Below, piece by piece: positions 17,711 to 25,439 of a stretch of DNA of 64,000 nt. A model generated the notes under the pieces. It did not search any database, was not told the DNA's origin, and saw only the letters and a program-made list of their open reading frames with translations. Where the stretch lies: the NCBI RefSeq assembly GCF_011050415.1, contig NZ_DRFS01000034.1, positions 46,428 to 110,427 of the forward strand. Reading direction: 5' to 3'. This stretch comes from Halomonas sp. Its GTDB lineage: Bacteria; Pseudomonadota; Gammaproteobacteria; Pseudomonadales; Halomonadaceae. Position numbers and translations under genes: made by a program. Positions within the stretch are counted from its first letter, which is position 1. Every line of letters starts with the position of its first letter.

Positions 17711-19130
17711 AATTGCCATCCGCGTCGAAGGACTCTGCAAAGAGTACCGTGTCTACGAAAAGCCTTCTGACCGCCTCAAGCAAACCTTTGCACCGCTTAT
17801 TGCACAGTTACGGCGTCGCGAAACCAAACTCTACTATCGTGAATTCAAGGCGCTCCACGATGTTTCATTCACCGTCAGGCGCGGCCAAACGGTTGGCTTA
17901 ATAGGCCGTAACGGTTCAGGGAAATCGACCCTGCTTCAGCTTATTTGCCAAACGCTCACGCCGACCTCAGGTATTGTTGAAGTAAATGGCCGGGTCGCCG
18001 CACTACTAGAACTTGGAGCGGGTTTTAATCCTGAATTTACCGGTAAAGAGAACGTCTATCTCTACGCCTCTGTTATGGGATTATCACAAACCGATATCGA
18101 CAGCCGTTACGCTGATATCGTCGCGTTTGCAGATATCGGTGAGTTTATTGGTCAGCCGGTAAAAACCTACTCCAGCGGCATGTTATTACGCCTAGCGTTT
18201 GCGGTTATTGCTCATGTAGACGCAGATATTCTGATTGTCGATGAAGCGCTAGCGGTCGGGGATGCCTTCTTCGTTCAAAAGTGCATGCGCTTTTTGCGCC
18301 GCTTTATGGAAACTGGCACCGTGCTGTTTGTAAGCCACGATAGCTCAGTGGTGACTAACCTCTGTAATCACGCCATTTGGTTGGAAAAAGGTAATGTGAT
18401 TGAGCAGGGCGACCCCAAGCAGGTCGCTGAACACTACTTGGAAAGCCAGTACGCAGAAAACACGCCGTTTGAAAAACCTACTCCCGCAAAAAAGCAGGTC
18501 GAGGAACCCCAGCCAGAAGAAGACGCTGGTGAGTCCATACGCCAAACGGATAGCCAGGGCGAAGCCAGCGACTACACAGCGGAAGAAGACTTTTACGATA
18601 TGCGCCGTGAGTGGATGAATAACTCAAAATGGCGTAACGATATAGAGCTTTTTGCCTTCGACCCAGACGCCCCTAGCTTTGGGGAAAAAGGCGCAGAAGT
18701 AACCAGCGTTGTGCTGCTTAGCGAAGAGGGCAAAATGCTGCACTGGGTTGTCGGCGGTGAAGCAGTACATCTGCAAATCAACTGCAAGGCGCACCATAGC
18801 CTAAAGAGTCCCATCGTCGGGTTTGTCATCAAAGACCGCTTGGGGCAAACCCTATTTGGTGATAACACATTTTTGGGCACTGAGCCGATTAGCATGAGTG
18901 CAGATGATGATTTCTGCGCACATTTTGAATTCCGCATGCCCATCCTGCCCGCCGGACAATACTCCGTATGCGTGGCATTGGCCGATGGCACTCAACAAGA
19001 GCATCGCCAACATCACTGGATCCACGACGCCCTTATCGTGACTTCCCATGCAAGTTCTGTTGCGCACGGCTTAGTGGGCATTCCAATGCGGCGTGTGGCG
19101 CTTGAGTCACTTAACGCCCCAGCGCCCTGA
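17700..19130 (+). CDS. wzt: Wzt-type ABC transporter ATPase with C-terminal carbohydrate-binding domain
   Basis: A 476-residue protein. The ATPase (about 5-250) has Walker A GRNGSGKST, signature YSSGM, Walker B ILIVDEALAVGD and H-loop SHDSS. An acidic linker (about 260-310) leads to a beta-rich Wzt C-terminal domain (about 330-476; VTSVVLLSEEGK through HWIHDALIV). Such domains recognise the finished, end-modified O-polysaccharide before export, as in E. coli O9a. The start at 17700 has GTAAGGGG upstream; the frame extends further into wzm but that is not used. The adjacent methyltransferase could supply the terminal modification it reads. Confidence 0.94.
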   Translation: MSSEIAIRVEGLCKEYRVYEKPSDRLKQTFAPLIAQLRRRETKLYYREFKALHDVSFTVRRGQTVGLIGRNGSGKSTLLQLICQTLTPTSGIVEVNGRVAALLELGAGFNPEFTGKENVYLYASVMGLSQTDIDSRYADIVAFADIGEFIGQPVKTYSSGMLLRLAFAVIAHVDADILIVDEALAVGDAFFVQKCMRFLRRFMETGTVLFVSHDSSVVTNLCNHAIWLEKGNVIEQGDPKQVAEHYLESQYAENTPFEKPTPAKKQVEEPQPEEDAGESIRQTDSQGEASDYTAEEDFYDMRREWMNNSKWRNDIELFAFDPDAPSFGEKGAEVTSVVLLSEEGKMLHWVVGGEAVHLQINCKAHHSLKSPIVGFVIKDRLGQTLFGDNTFLGTEPISMSADDDFCAHFEFRMPILPAGQYSVCVALADGTQQEHRQHHWIHDALIVTSHASSVAHGLVGIPMRRVALESLNAPAP

Positions 19131-19150
19131 TTAAAATCGAGATATTAATA

Positions 19151-20092
19151 ATGAATCAACCTTACACGCTGACCGTTGACCAAACATGGCTCTTTGAGCC
19201 TCAACATATTACAGAGCCAGACAGTTGGGCTGGGCATACACCTTTTGCTGCTTGGCTGGTTGCTAATCAGCAGCCTAAGTGCCTAGTTGAGCTGGGGACT
19301 CATACCGGATTCTCATATGGAACCTTTTGCCAGTCAGTGAGTGCCAACGCACTGGATACACAGTGTTTTGCAGTAGACACTTGGCAAGGTGACGAGCACG
19401 CTGGTAATTATGACGACACCATTTACCAGCAAGTAAAAGAGTGGCACGACGCGAGATACAGCGCCTTTTCATACCTTATGCGCATGACCTTCGATGAGGC
19501 ACTAGGGCATTTTGAAGAAGGAAGTGTCGATCTACTTCATATTGATGGGTTGCATACTTACGAAGCTGTTAAACATGATTTTGAAACGTGGTTGCCTAAA
19601 CTCTCTGATAAGGCCGTTGTGCTCTTTCACGACACTCATGTGCGTGAAAGGGGGTTTGCCGTTTGGCAGTTGTGGGAAGAGTTAACACAGCAGTACCCGC
19701 ATATAACCTTTGCGCACTCTAGTGGGCTGGGTGTCCTTTTGGTGGGTAAAGACGTTGCACCAAGCGTTAAGCAGCTTGCCGACACCTATAAGCACAACCC
19801 TGAACTGGTGAGTGGCATGTTCGCTCAGCTAGGCGGCCGCATAGAAAATCTATGTGAAATGCGTCGTCAGCGGCACCAGAATGAAGCGCGTGGTAAAGCC
19901 CTTGAAGAGCGGGAAGAGATGCTTTTGCTGCGTGATAATGCCATTACAACGCTAGAAGCCACTGTTCGTGAACAGCAGCAAGCACTAGGGAATGGGGAGC
20001 TTGGGGCGACGAAAAGCATTAATGATTCGGTAGAAAATGAAGCCTGGCAGCACTCACTGTTGGCTAAAATAGCTAAAAAACTGCATCAATAA
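19151..20092 (+). CDS. Class I SAM methyltransferase with C-terminal coiled coil
   Basis: A 313-residue protein. Rossmann motif I is VELGTHTGFSYG (46-57). An acidic loop follows in FAVDTWQGD, then HIDGLHTYEAV (130-140), then LFHDTHVRERG (158-168), the pattern of the Methyltransf_24/CmcI-like group. The last third (about 235-313) is helical and charged (LEEREEMLLLRDNAITTLEATVREQQ). Position directly after wzt suggests chain-terminal or repeat-unit O-methylation, as in WbdD-type systems where the tail is also a coiled coil. A degraded relative is encoded at 53278. Confidence 0.83.
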   Translation: MNQPYTLTVDQTWLFEPQHITEPDSWAGHTPFAAWLVANQQPKCLVELGTHTGFSYGTFCQSVSANALDTQCFAVDTWQGDEHAGNYDDTIYQQVKEWHDARYSAFSYLMRMTFDEALGHFEEGSVDLLHIDGLHTYEAVKHDFETWLPKLSDKAVVLFHDTHVRERGFAVWQLWEELTQQYPHITFAHSSGLGVLLVGKDVAPSVKQLADTYKHNPELVSGMFAQLGGRIENLCEMRRQRHQNEARGKALEEREEMLLLRDNAITTLEATVREQQQALGNGELGATKSINDSVENEAWQHSLLAKIAKKLHQ

Positions 20093-20615
20093 TTAGGCCT
20101 TTTAATTAGCAAAACTGCTAATTCAGTCGGCGCCTAGATGCTCAGCAACTGAAGATGATTGCGTTGCTGGGCATAACAGCAGTGCTAAGAGTGGATAGCC
20201 TAACTAGCCTATAGTGTCCGATTTTAGCCGAATTTAATGTTGACTTGACAATAAATGTTGGGCGCTGCTTGGCTTCCATGTAAATTCGCCCAATGTCCTT
20301 CCCAAGGACGCGCACACCAATTGGTTGAATTCCGCCCAGGAAAAAGTAACACAGTTATTAGTGATGGATAACCTGGGGCAAGGTTTCGCATAGCCGCTTG
20401 GAAATAATCATCTAGATAGCATAGAGAAAAGCCAAAAGCGGCACAAAAAAGCTTAAAGAAGTCCATATTCTTAATGGCCAAGTGCTAAGTGAAGTAATCC
20501 CATAAGGGCAAAATTCCACTATCGTCGGCATGTGTTCTGTCTAGAAAGGGAGGCCACAAAAGGTGGGCGGCAATGGAGCGGTATTAAGTTACGAATTAGA
20601 CATAAGGAACCTAGC
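20093..20615. other. 523-bp intergenic region between the Wzm/Wzt unit and rml genes
   Basis: No supportable gene. AATTAGC/GCTAATT forms a hairpin near 20108-20127 without a T tract. A second imperfect stem, GCTCAGCAAC with GTTGCTGGGC, lies at 20140-20174. The 85-codon minus-strand frame at 20224-20481 has no recognisable protein signature. The segment differs in character from both flanks and could be a remnant of a lost gene or element. The rmlB promoter should be near its right end. Confidence 0.4.
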
Positions 20616-21674
20616 ATGAACATTTTAGTAACAGGTGGCGCAGGGTTTATCGGTTCTGCAGTGATTCGCCACCTTATTGAGCAAACTGAGCACGCCGTGG
20701 TGAATGTCGACGCATTAACCTACGCGGGCAATTTGGAATCGTTGGCCTCGGTGGAAAGTAGCGACCGCTACACCTTTGAGCAGGCGGATATTGGCGATGC
20801 AGAGAGCATGGCGGCTATTTTTGAACGCCACCAGCCAGATGCCGTCATGCACCTGGCAGCAGAGTCCCACGTGGACCGCTCCATTGATGGCCCTGCCGCG
20901 TTTATTCAAACCAATATTGTCGGTACCTACATACTGCTGGAAGCGGTGCGTAACTATTGGAAAGGGCTGCAAGCAAACGCTCCTGAAAAAGCCAGCGCAT
21001 TCCGCTTTCACCATATCTCCACAGATGAAGTGTACGGTGATTTGGAAGGCCCGGAAGACTTGTTTACCGAAGAAACCCCCTACGCACCCAGCTCACCTTA
21101 CTCCGCCAGCAAAGCAAGTTCCGACCACCTGGTACGTGCATGGCACCGCACCTACGGTTTACCAGTCGTGGTCACCAACTGCTCTAACAACTACGGCCCT
21201 TACCACTTCCCAGAAAAACTTATTCCGCTGATGATCTTAAACGCCCTGGCGGGTAAACCGCTGCCGGTATACGGCAATGGTCAGCAGGTGCGTGATTGGC
21301 TATATGTAGAAGATCACGCCCGCGCGCTAGTCAAAGTCGTCACCGAAGGCGTAATAGGCGAAACCTACAACATCGGTGGTCATAACGAGAAAGCCAATCT
21401 AGAAGTAGTCGAAACCCTGTGCGACCTGCTCCAGGAGCTGGTGCCAGCGGAAAGCAGCTACCGCGACTTAATCACATTCGTGCAAGACCGCCCAGGCCAC
21501 GACCTACGCTACGCCATCGATGCCAGTAAGATCGAACGCGAGCTAGGCTGGAAGCCGGAAGAAACCTTTGAAACCGGGCTACGCAAAACCGTGCAGTGGT
21601 ACCTAGCTAACGAATCCTGGTGGAAGCGAGTACAAGACGGCAGCTACCAAGGCCAACGCCTAGGCAGTTTGTAA
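20616..21674 (+). CDS. rmlB: dTDP-glucose 4,6-dehydratase
   Basis: Second step of dTDP-L-rhamnose synthesis, a cytoplasmic NAD-dependent short-chain dehydrogenase. The 352 residues begin MNILVTGGAGFIGSAVIRHL, with the NAD fingerprint at 7-13. Other markers are HLAAESHVDRSIDGP, the catalytic STDEVYGDL with Thr-Asp-Glu, the YSASKASSDHLV Tyr-x3-Lys, NCSNNYGPYHFPEKLIP and RDWLYVEDHARAL. The start at 20616 has an AAGGAA site; the longer open frame upstream is ignored. First gene of an rmlBDAC set. Confidence 0.97.
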   Translation: MNILVTGGAGFIGSAVIRHLIEQTEHAVVNVDALTYAGNLESLASVESSDRYTFEQADIGDAESMAAIFERHQPDAVMHLAAESHVDRSIDGPAAFIQTNIVGTYILLEAVRNYWKGLQANAPEKASAFRFHHISTDEVYGDLEGPEDLFTEETPYAPSSPYSASKASSDHLVRAWHRTYGLPVVVTNCSNNYGPYHFPEKLIPLMILNALAGKPLPVYGNGQQVRDWLYVEDHARALVKVVTEGVIGETYNIGGHNEKANLEVVETLCDLLQELVPAESSYRDLITFVQDRPGHDLRYAIDASKIERELGWKPEETFETGLRKTVQWYLANESWWKRVQDGSYQGQRLGSL

Positions 21675-21694
21675 GGACTAATTTGTAAAGGGTA

Positions 21695-21712
21695 AGCGCT
21701 TCGCTTGTGAGG
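21695..21712 (+). repeat. 18-bp intergenic repeat (copy 1)
   Basis: AGCGCTTCGCTTGTGAGG in the gap after rmlB. The same 18-mer occurs inverted at 32526-32543 before kpsT, and a variant follows wecB at about 35137-35154. All three lie in short spacers between polysaccharide genes. Confidence 0.6.
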
Positions 21713-21728
21713 CGGGAGGGGAAAGGGT

Positions 21729-22082
21729 ATGAGAAAGCATCAGCAACTGCGGGTATGGCAAGAAGCAATGGATCTCGTGGTTTCTATTTACTCAATGACC
21801 TCTACCTTCCCCTCGTCTGAGAGGTTTGGGCTTGCTAGTCAAATGCAGCGTGCGGCTGTATCTGTACCAAGCAACATAGCTGAAGGTGCGGCTCGCGGCA
21901 GTAAACCTGATTTTTTACGATTTTTACATATAGCGCGAGGCTCACTCAGTGAGCTTGAAACTCAGTGCCAAATTGCCCACCGGTTAGGGTATACAACTGA
22001 TATTTCAGCACTGGAATTAGCGATCAACTCTGTTTTTTCACAGCTAGGCGGGCTGATCAAGCATATAAAGGCTTCTCTATGA
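21729..22082 (+). CDS. Four-helix-bundle protein (S23/IVS-type)
   Basis: A 117-residue, all-helical protein. RVWQEAMDLVVSIY, ASQMQRAAVSVPSNIAEGAARGS and FLRFLHIARGSLSELETQ are the hallmarks of the family first seen in 23S rRNA intervening sequences. The molecular function is not established. Genes of this family turn up inserted in many polysaccharide loci, so it is probably a passenger. The site GGGAGGGGAAAGGGT gives a strong start at 21729. It sits between rmlB and rmlD, is bracketed by short inverted sequences, and its stop overlaps the rmlD start. Confidence 0.88.
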   Translation: MRKHQQLRVWQEAMDLVVSIYSMTSTFPSSERFGLASQMQRAAVSVPSNIAEGAARGSKPDFLRFLHIARGSLSELETQCQIAHRLGYTTDISALELAINSVFSQLGGLIKHIKASL

Positions 22083-23020
22083 CATCTGAATACTCACACC
22101 TCACACCTCACACCTCACGCCTCACTATCCTCATTACCGGCGGAAGCGGTCAGGTGGGCTTTGAACTGCGTCGTCAATTGGCAACGCTGGGTGAAATCCT
22201 AGCCCCCAAACGGGCTGAGCTTGATCTGGCAGACAGCGACTCCGTTAGCGCTTATTTAGCTCAACACCAGCCCGACCTAATCGTCAACGCAGCAGCCTAC
22301 ACCGCAGTCGATAACGCCGAATCCGACCAGGGAATGGCTGCGCGTTTAAATGCCGAGCTACCAGCGCAGTTGGCAAAGTACAGCCAGCAGCGGGGCAGTT
22401 GGCTCATCCATTACTCCTCAGATTATGTTTACACCGGTGAAGGCGAAACTCCCTGGCAAGAGAGCGACGCCACCGGCCCATGCAATGCCTACGGCGCGAC
22501 CAAGCTAGCCGGTGACGAAGCGATCGCTAACAGCGGCTGCCAGCACCTGATCTTTCGCACCAGTTGGGTATATAGCGCCTTCGGGAAAAGCTTTTTATCC
22601 ACCATGCTACGATTAGGCGCAGAGCGCAGCGCACTAAGCATTGTCGGTGACCAAGTGGGCGCGCCAACGCCCGCTCGCCTGATTGCACTGATTACTCAGC
22701 AGGCGATAGCCAAACTGACTAGTGCGCAAGCCGCCAACACGCTTGAAAGCGGCGTGTATCACTTAGCGCCCAAAGGCGAGACTAGTTGGCACGGGTTTGC
22801 CTGTGAGATTTTCCAGCAAGTCAAGCAAGCTGGCCTGCCACTCGCTATTACAACTGAAGGTGTTACGGCAATTCCTACCGCTGAATACCCAACCCCGGCT
22901 ACTCGCCCGCTGAATTCACGGCTAACAGTTGATAAAATAGAAAAAGCGCTGGGAATCGAAATGCCCAGTTGGCAGAGCCAGTTGGCGCTTACCGTGGAAG
23001 AAATAGCAAGCTCGCGTTAG
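22079..23020 (+). CDS. rmlD: dTDP-4-dehydrorhamnose reductase
   Basis: Final step of dTDP-L-rhamnose synthesis, NAD(P)H-dependent. 313 residues, with ILITGGSGQVGFELRR (from about 17), NAAAYTAVDNAESD, HYSSDYVYTGEGETPW, the Tyr-x3-Lys in NAYGATKLAGDEAI, and RTSWVYSAFGKSF. Compared with a typical RmlD, which starts directly at MKILITG, there are about 15 extra residues (SEYSHLTPHTSR) encoded by a TCACACC tandem repeat. They appear to be a by-product of the insertion of the preceding gene, with which it overlaps (ATGA). Confidence 0.95.
   Translation: MTSEYSHLTPHTSRLTILITGGSGQVGFELRRQLATLGEILAPKRAELDLADSDSVSAYLAQHQPDLIVNAAAYTAVDNAESDQGMAARLNAELPAQLAKYSQQRGSWLIHYSSDYVYTGEGETPWQESDATGPCNAYGATKLAGDEAIANSGCQHLIFRTSWVYSAFGKSFLSTMLRLGAERSALSIVGDQVGAPTPARLIALITQQAIAKLTSAQAANTLESGVYHLAPKGETSWHGFACEIFQQVKQAGLPLAITTEGVTAIPTAEYPTPATRPLNSRLTVDKIEKALGIEMPSWQSQLALTVEEIASSR
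22093..22125 (+). repeat. TCACACC short tandem repeat inside the 5' end of rmlD
   Basis: About four near-perfect 7-bp copies (TCACACC, the last TCACGCC). It encodes the atypical N-terminal tail of RmlD. The end CGCCTCAC (22118-22125) is the inverse of GTGAGGCG at 21707-21714, so the four-helix-bundle gene is bracketed by an 8-bp inverted pair. Confidence 0.7.
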
Positions 23021-23050
23021 TCACCGGGCAATGAGCAAGGAGCAACAACG

Positions 23051-23935
23051 ATGCAACGTAAAGGCATAATTTTAGCGGGAGGCAGCGGCACACGCCTGCA
23101 CCCGATCACGCGCGGTGTTTCAAAGCAACTGCTGCCCATTTACGACAAGCCGATGATCTATTACCCCATCTCGGTGTTGATGCTGGCGGGCATTCGGGAA
23201 ATCCTGATTATCTCCACGCCAGAAGATTTGCCGCAATACGAAAACTTGCTGGGCAATGGCGATACCTTCGGCGTGCGCTTCGAGTATGCCATTCAGCCAA
23301 GCCCAGATGGCCTTGCCCAAGCATTCCTGATTGGTGAAGAGTTCATTGGTGATGCGCCGGTGTGCTTGGTGCTGGGCGACAATATCTTCCACGGCCAGCA
23401 CTTCTCCGACCAGCTAAAGCGCGCTTCCGCACAAGCAAGTGGCGCTACCGTGTTTGGTTATCTGGTCAAAGACCCTGAGCGCTTTGGCGTGGTGGAGTTT
23501 GATGAAAGTGGAACGGCGGTTTCTATTGAAGAGAAGCCCGTTAAGCCCAAATCCCCCTATGCGGTTACTGGCCTATACTTCTACGATAACGACGTAGTGG
23601 AAATTGCCCGCCAAGTGAAACCATCTGAGCGCGGCGAGCTTGAAATTACCAGTGTCAATAATGCTTATCTAGAGCGTGGCGACCTGCGCGTTGAGCGCCT
23701 GGGCCGCGGCTTTGCATGGTTAGACACCGGCACCCACGACAGCCTGCTGGAAGCCAGCCAATACGTGCAAACCATTGAGCACCGCCAGGGCCTGAAAGTT
23801 GCCTGTCTAGAAGAGATCGCCTGGCAACAAGGCTGGTTAACCGATGAAGCGCTGCGTGAAAGTGCTACTGCACTGGCTAAAACCGGTTACGGCCAATACC
23901 TATTACACCGTTTAGATGCAAAAGGTAGCCAATAA
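23051..23935 (+). CDS. rmlA: Glucose-1-phosphate thymidylyltransferase
   Basis: First step of the dTDP-rhamnose pathway: dTTP + Glc-1-P to dTDP-glucose. The 294 residues show the nucleotidyltransferase signature GIILAGGSGTRLHPIT, KQLLPIYDKPMIYYPISVLMLAGI, LVLGDNIFHG, EEKPVKPKSPYAVTGLYFYD and GFAWLDTGTHDSLLEAS, all standard for RmlA. The AAGGAG site upstream supports the start. Its stop overlaps the rmlC start (TAATG). Confidence 0.97.
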   Translation: MQRKGIILAGGSGTRLHPITRGVSKQLLPIYDKPMIYYPISVLMLAGIREILIISTPEDLPQYENLLGNGDTFGVRFEYAIQPSPDGLAQAFLIGEEFIGDAPVCLVLGDNIFHGQHFSDQLKRASAQASGATVFGYLVKDPERFGVVEFDESGTAVSIEEKPVKPKSPYAVTGLYFYDNDVVEIARQVKPSERGELEITSVNNAYLERGDLRVERLGRGFAWLDTGTHDSLLEASQYVQTIEHRQGLKVACLEEIAWQQGWLTDEALRESATALAKTGYGQYLLHRLDAKGSQ

Positions 23936-24489
23936 TGTTGGTAGAAAAAACCTCCTTGCCTGAAGTAGTGATTCTAACCCCCAAGGTATTTGGCGACGAA
24001 CGTGGCTTCTTCATGGAAAGCTTCAACCAGCAGGCGTTTGAAGATGCCACCGGCTGTAAGCGCCACTTCGTGCAAGACAACCACTCCCGTTCCCGCCAAG
24101 GCGTACTGCGCGGCATTCACTACCAGTTAGAGCAGCCCCAGGGCAAACTGGTGCGCGTTGCCCAAGGCAGCGTATGGGATGTGGCGGTTGATTTACGCCG
24201 CGGCTCACCCCGTTTCGGTCAGTGGGTAGGGGTGGAGCTTTCAGCGGAAAACAACCGCCAGCTTTGGGTGCCAGAAGGGTTTGGGCACGCCTTTGTGGTG
24301 CTCTCTGAAACCGCTGATTTTCTCTATAAGACTACCGACTACTACCATCCTGAATCCGAGCGCTGCATTCGCTTTGATGACCCAGAACTCGGCATTGAAT
24401 GGCCTGAGCTACCGGTTGAATTCGCGCTCTCTGAGAAAGACCAAGCGGGTAGTGCATTTAACTCAGCGGACGTTTACAGCAACACCTGA
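23935..24489 (+). CDS. rmlC: dTDP-4-dehydrorhamnose 3,5-epimerase
   Basis: Third step of the pathway. A cupin-fold enzyme of 184 residues. Visible: PKVFGDERGFFMESFN, QDNHSRSRQGVLRGIHYQ with the catalytic His, GSVWDVAVDLRRGSPRFG with Asp, and VPEGFGHAFVVLSE. Start overlaps the rmlA stop. A strong terminator follows, closing the rmlB-rmlC operon. Confidence 0.96.
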   Translation: MLVEKTSLPEVVILTPKVFGDERGFFMESFNQQAFEDATGCKRHFVQDNHSRSRQGVLRGIHYQLEQPQGKLVRVAQGSVWDVAVDLRRGSPRFGQWVGVELSAENNRQLWVPEGFGHAFVVLSETADFLYKTTDYYHPESERCIRFDDPELGIEWPELPVEFALSEKDQAGSAFNSADVYSNT

Positions 24490-24542
24490 GTAGTATTACC
24501 TCAGGCATCAATTCGTATGGTGCCCAGTGTTTACCTTTCTAT

Positions 24543-24573
24543 GCCACACTGGCTCAACAGTGTGGCTTTTTTT
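24543..24573 (+). terminator. Rho-independent terminator after rmlC
   Basis: A perfect 9-bp stem, GCCACACTG paired with CAGTGTGGC around a 6-base loop, followed by seven T residues and a further T-rich stretch. Confidence 0.94.
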
Positions 24574-24669
24574 GTTTTTAAAGAGCATCCAACTCAGCTA
24601 ATAAGTACTAACTTTTCAGTACTAAATTTGCCACCAAAGGGAATGATTTTTGTTTGCAAAGGTCTGTGG

Positions 24670-24705
24670 AATGCTCTTTACAATGCTCTTTACAATGCTC
24701 TTTGA
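24670..24705. repeat. 12-bp tandem repeat, three copies
   Basis: AATGCTCTTTAC twice, then AATGCTCTTTGA. Inverse copies of the ATGCTCTTT core lie at 24580-24588, and a shorter one (AGAGCATC) near 24713, so transcripts of this spacer could form alternative hairpins. No protein-coding role is apparent. Confidence 0.7.
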
Positions 24706-24832
24706 AATGCCCAGAGCATCGCAATGGTGTTTGCGGCTCAAAATGGTAATTGAGAGCGACGCATGTCAGTAGGTAAGTGCATGAGCAGGCTGTACAAGAA
24801 TTGTTAATGTAGAGGGCTAGACGGTAATCCCC

Positions 24833-24838
24833 TACAAT
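24833..24838 (+). promoter_or_regulatory. Possible -10 box for the capsule export operon
   Basis: TACAAT (5/6 to the sigma70 consensus) with TAGAGG (3/6) 17 bp upstream. If used, it gives a leader of about 165 nt that contains the stem at 24855-24902 and the ops element. The -35 is poor, so this is tentative. Confidence 0.3.
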
Positions 24839-24854
24839 GGCGGCCTGGTGCTAT

Positions 24855-24902
24855 GTGCCTTTACCACAGCCCCACGTACTGGGCAGCATTTTATAAAGGC
24901 AC
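24855..24902 (+). promoter_or_regulatory. Leader stem-loop upstream of ops
   Basis: GTGCCTTTA (24855-24863) pairs perfectly with TAAAGGCAC (24894-24902), enclosing a smaller GCCC/GGGC stem. It lies between the probable promoter and the ops site, in the leader that RNA polymerase transcribes before RfaH-type recruitment. Confidence 0.45.
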
Positions 24903-24972
24903 TTATTTAACGCACCATCTCTTTCACCGCGCAGAAGAGTAGGGCAAGGGAATACGCCCGATACGATCCCTG

Positions 24973-24984
24973 GGCGGTAGCGTG
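24973..24984 (+). promoter_or_regulatory. ops element (JUMPstart), RfaH recruitment site
   Basis: GGCGGTAGCGTG matches the 12-bp ops core exactly and is preceded by CCTG as in JUMPstart sequences. It lies 20 bp before the start of the first gene of the capsule export operon, on the coding strand. In enterobacteria, RNA polymerase pauses here and RfaH loads, allowing read-through of long polysaccharide operons. An RfaH homologue would have to be encoded outside this window. A T8 tract follows directly. Confidence 0.88.
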
Positions 24985-25004
24985 CCTTTTTTTTGGAAAT
25001 CAAT

Positions 25005-25439
25005 ATGCCAATATCTCAACGTTCATTTGTGTCGCCAGCTCGCATGCTGCTGGCAGCACTCAGTGTGGCCGTTATCAGCGGCTGCGCGACTAATTACCCT
25101 TCTGGCAGTACCCAGCAAGAAGCGCGCTACGTGCTGAATACCGATGCAGCCAAGCTATTAAGTGATGAAAGCCTCAACAGCTTTCTTTCAGAAGCGCCGG
25201 CCAGCGGCATTCTCAATCTGGCGCGTAGCCCCTGGGGCGACAATGTCGAGATCGTTGCTGACGAATCTTACCTAGCCGCCAGCGGCCGTGAATGCCGTAA
25301 GTTACGCGTGGTAGCGGCAGGTGGAATCAGTGCTCGCACTGCGCTTGTGTGTGAAACGCCCAATGGCTGGGTGAATCAGCGCTTAGTGACAGAAGCCGAT
25401 ACACAAACAAATATGCAAGTAGTTGAAGGGCGCTATTAA
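25005..25439 (+). CDS. Small outer-membrane lipoprotein, first gene of capsule export operon
   Basis: A 144-residue precursor. The signal segment MLLAALSVAVISGC ends in lipobox Cys27, which Lgt would modify. The mature part has a helical stretch, then a compact beta segment with two further cysteines (GRECRKLRV and ALVCETPNGW) that may form a disulfide. The C-terminal part recalls small lipoproteins encoded beside capsule exporters, but I do not recognise a named family. The start at 25005 follows GGAAAT; a longer TTG-initiated reading is unnecessary. Its stop overlaps the kpsD-like start. Confidence 0.8.
   Translation: MPISQRSFVSPARMLLAALSVAVISGCATNYPSGSTQQEARYVLNTDAAKLLSDESLNSFLSEAPASGILNLARSPWGDNVEIVADESYLAASGRECRKLRVVAAGGISARTALVCETPNGWVNQRLVTEADTQTNMQVVEGRY

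Noticed and set aside
18593..18991. 132-codon minus-strand frame
   Set aside because: Lies wholly inside wzt on the other strand and has no recognisable sequence.
20224..20481. 85-codon minus-strand frame in the wzt-rml gap
   Set aside because: Looks neither like a known family nor like a clear transposase fragment; kept only as part of the intergenic description.
24517..24705. 62-codon frame after rmlC
   Set aside because: Runs through the terminator and the 12-bp tandem repeat; not a gene.
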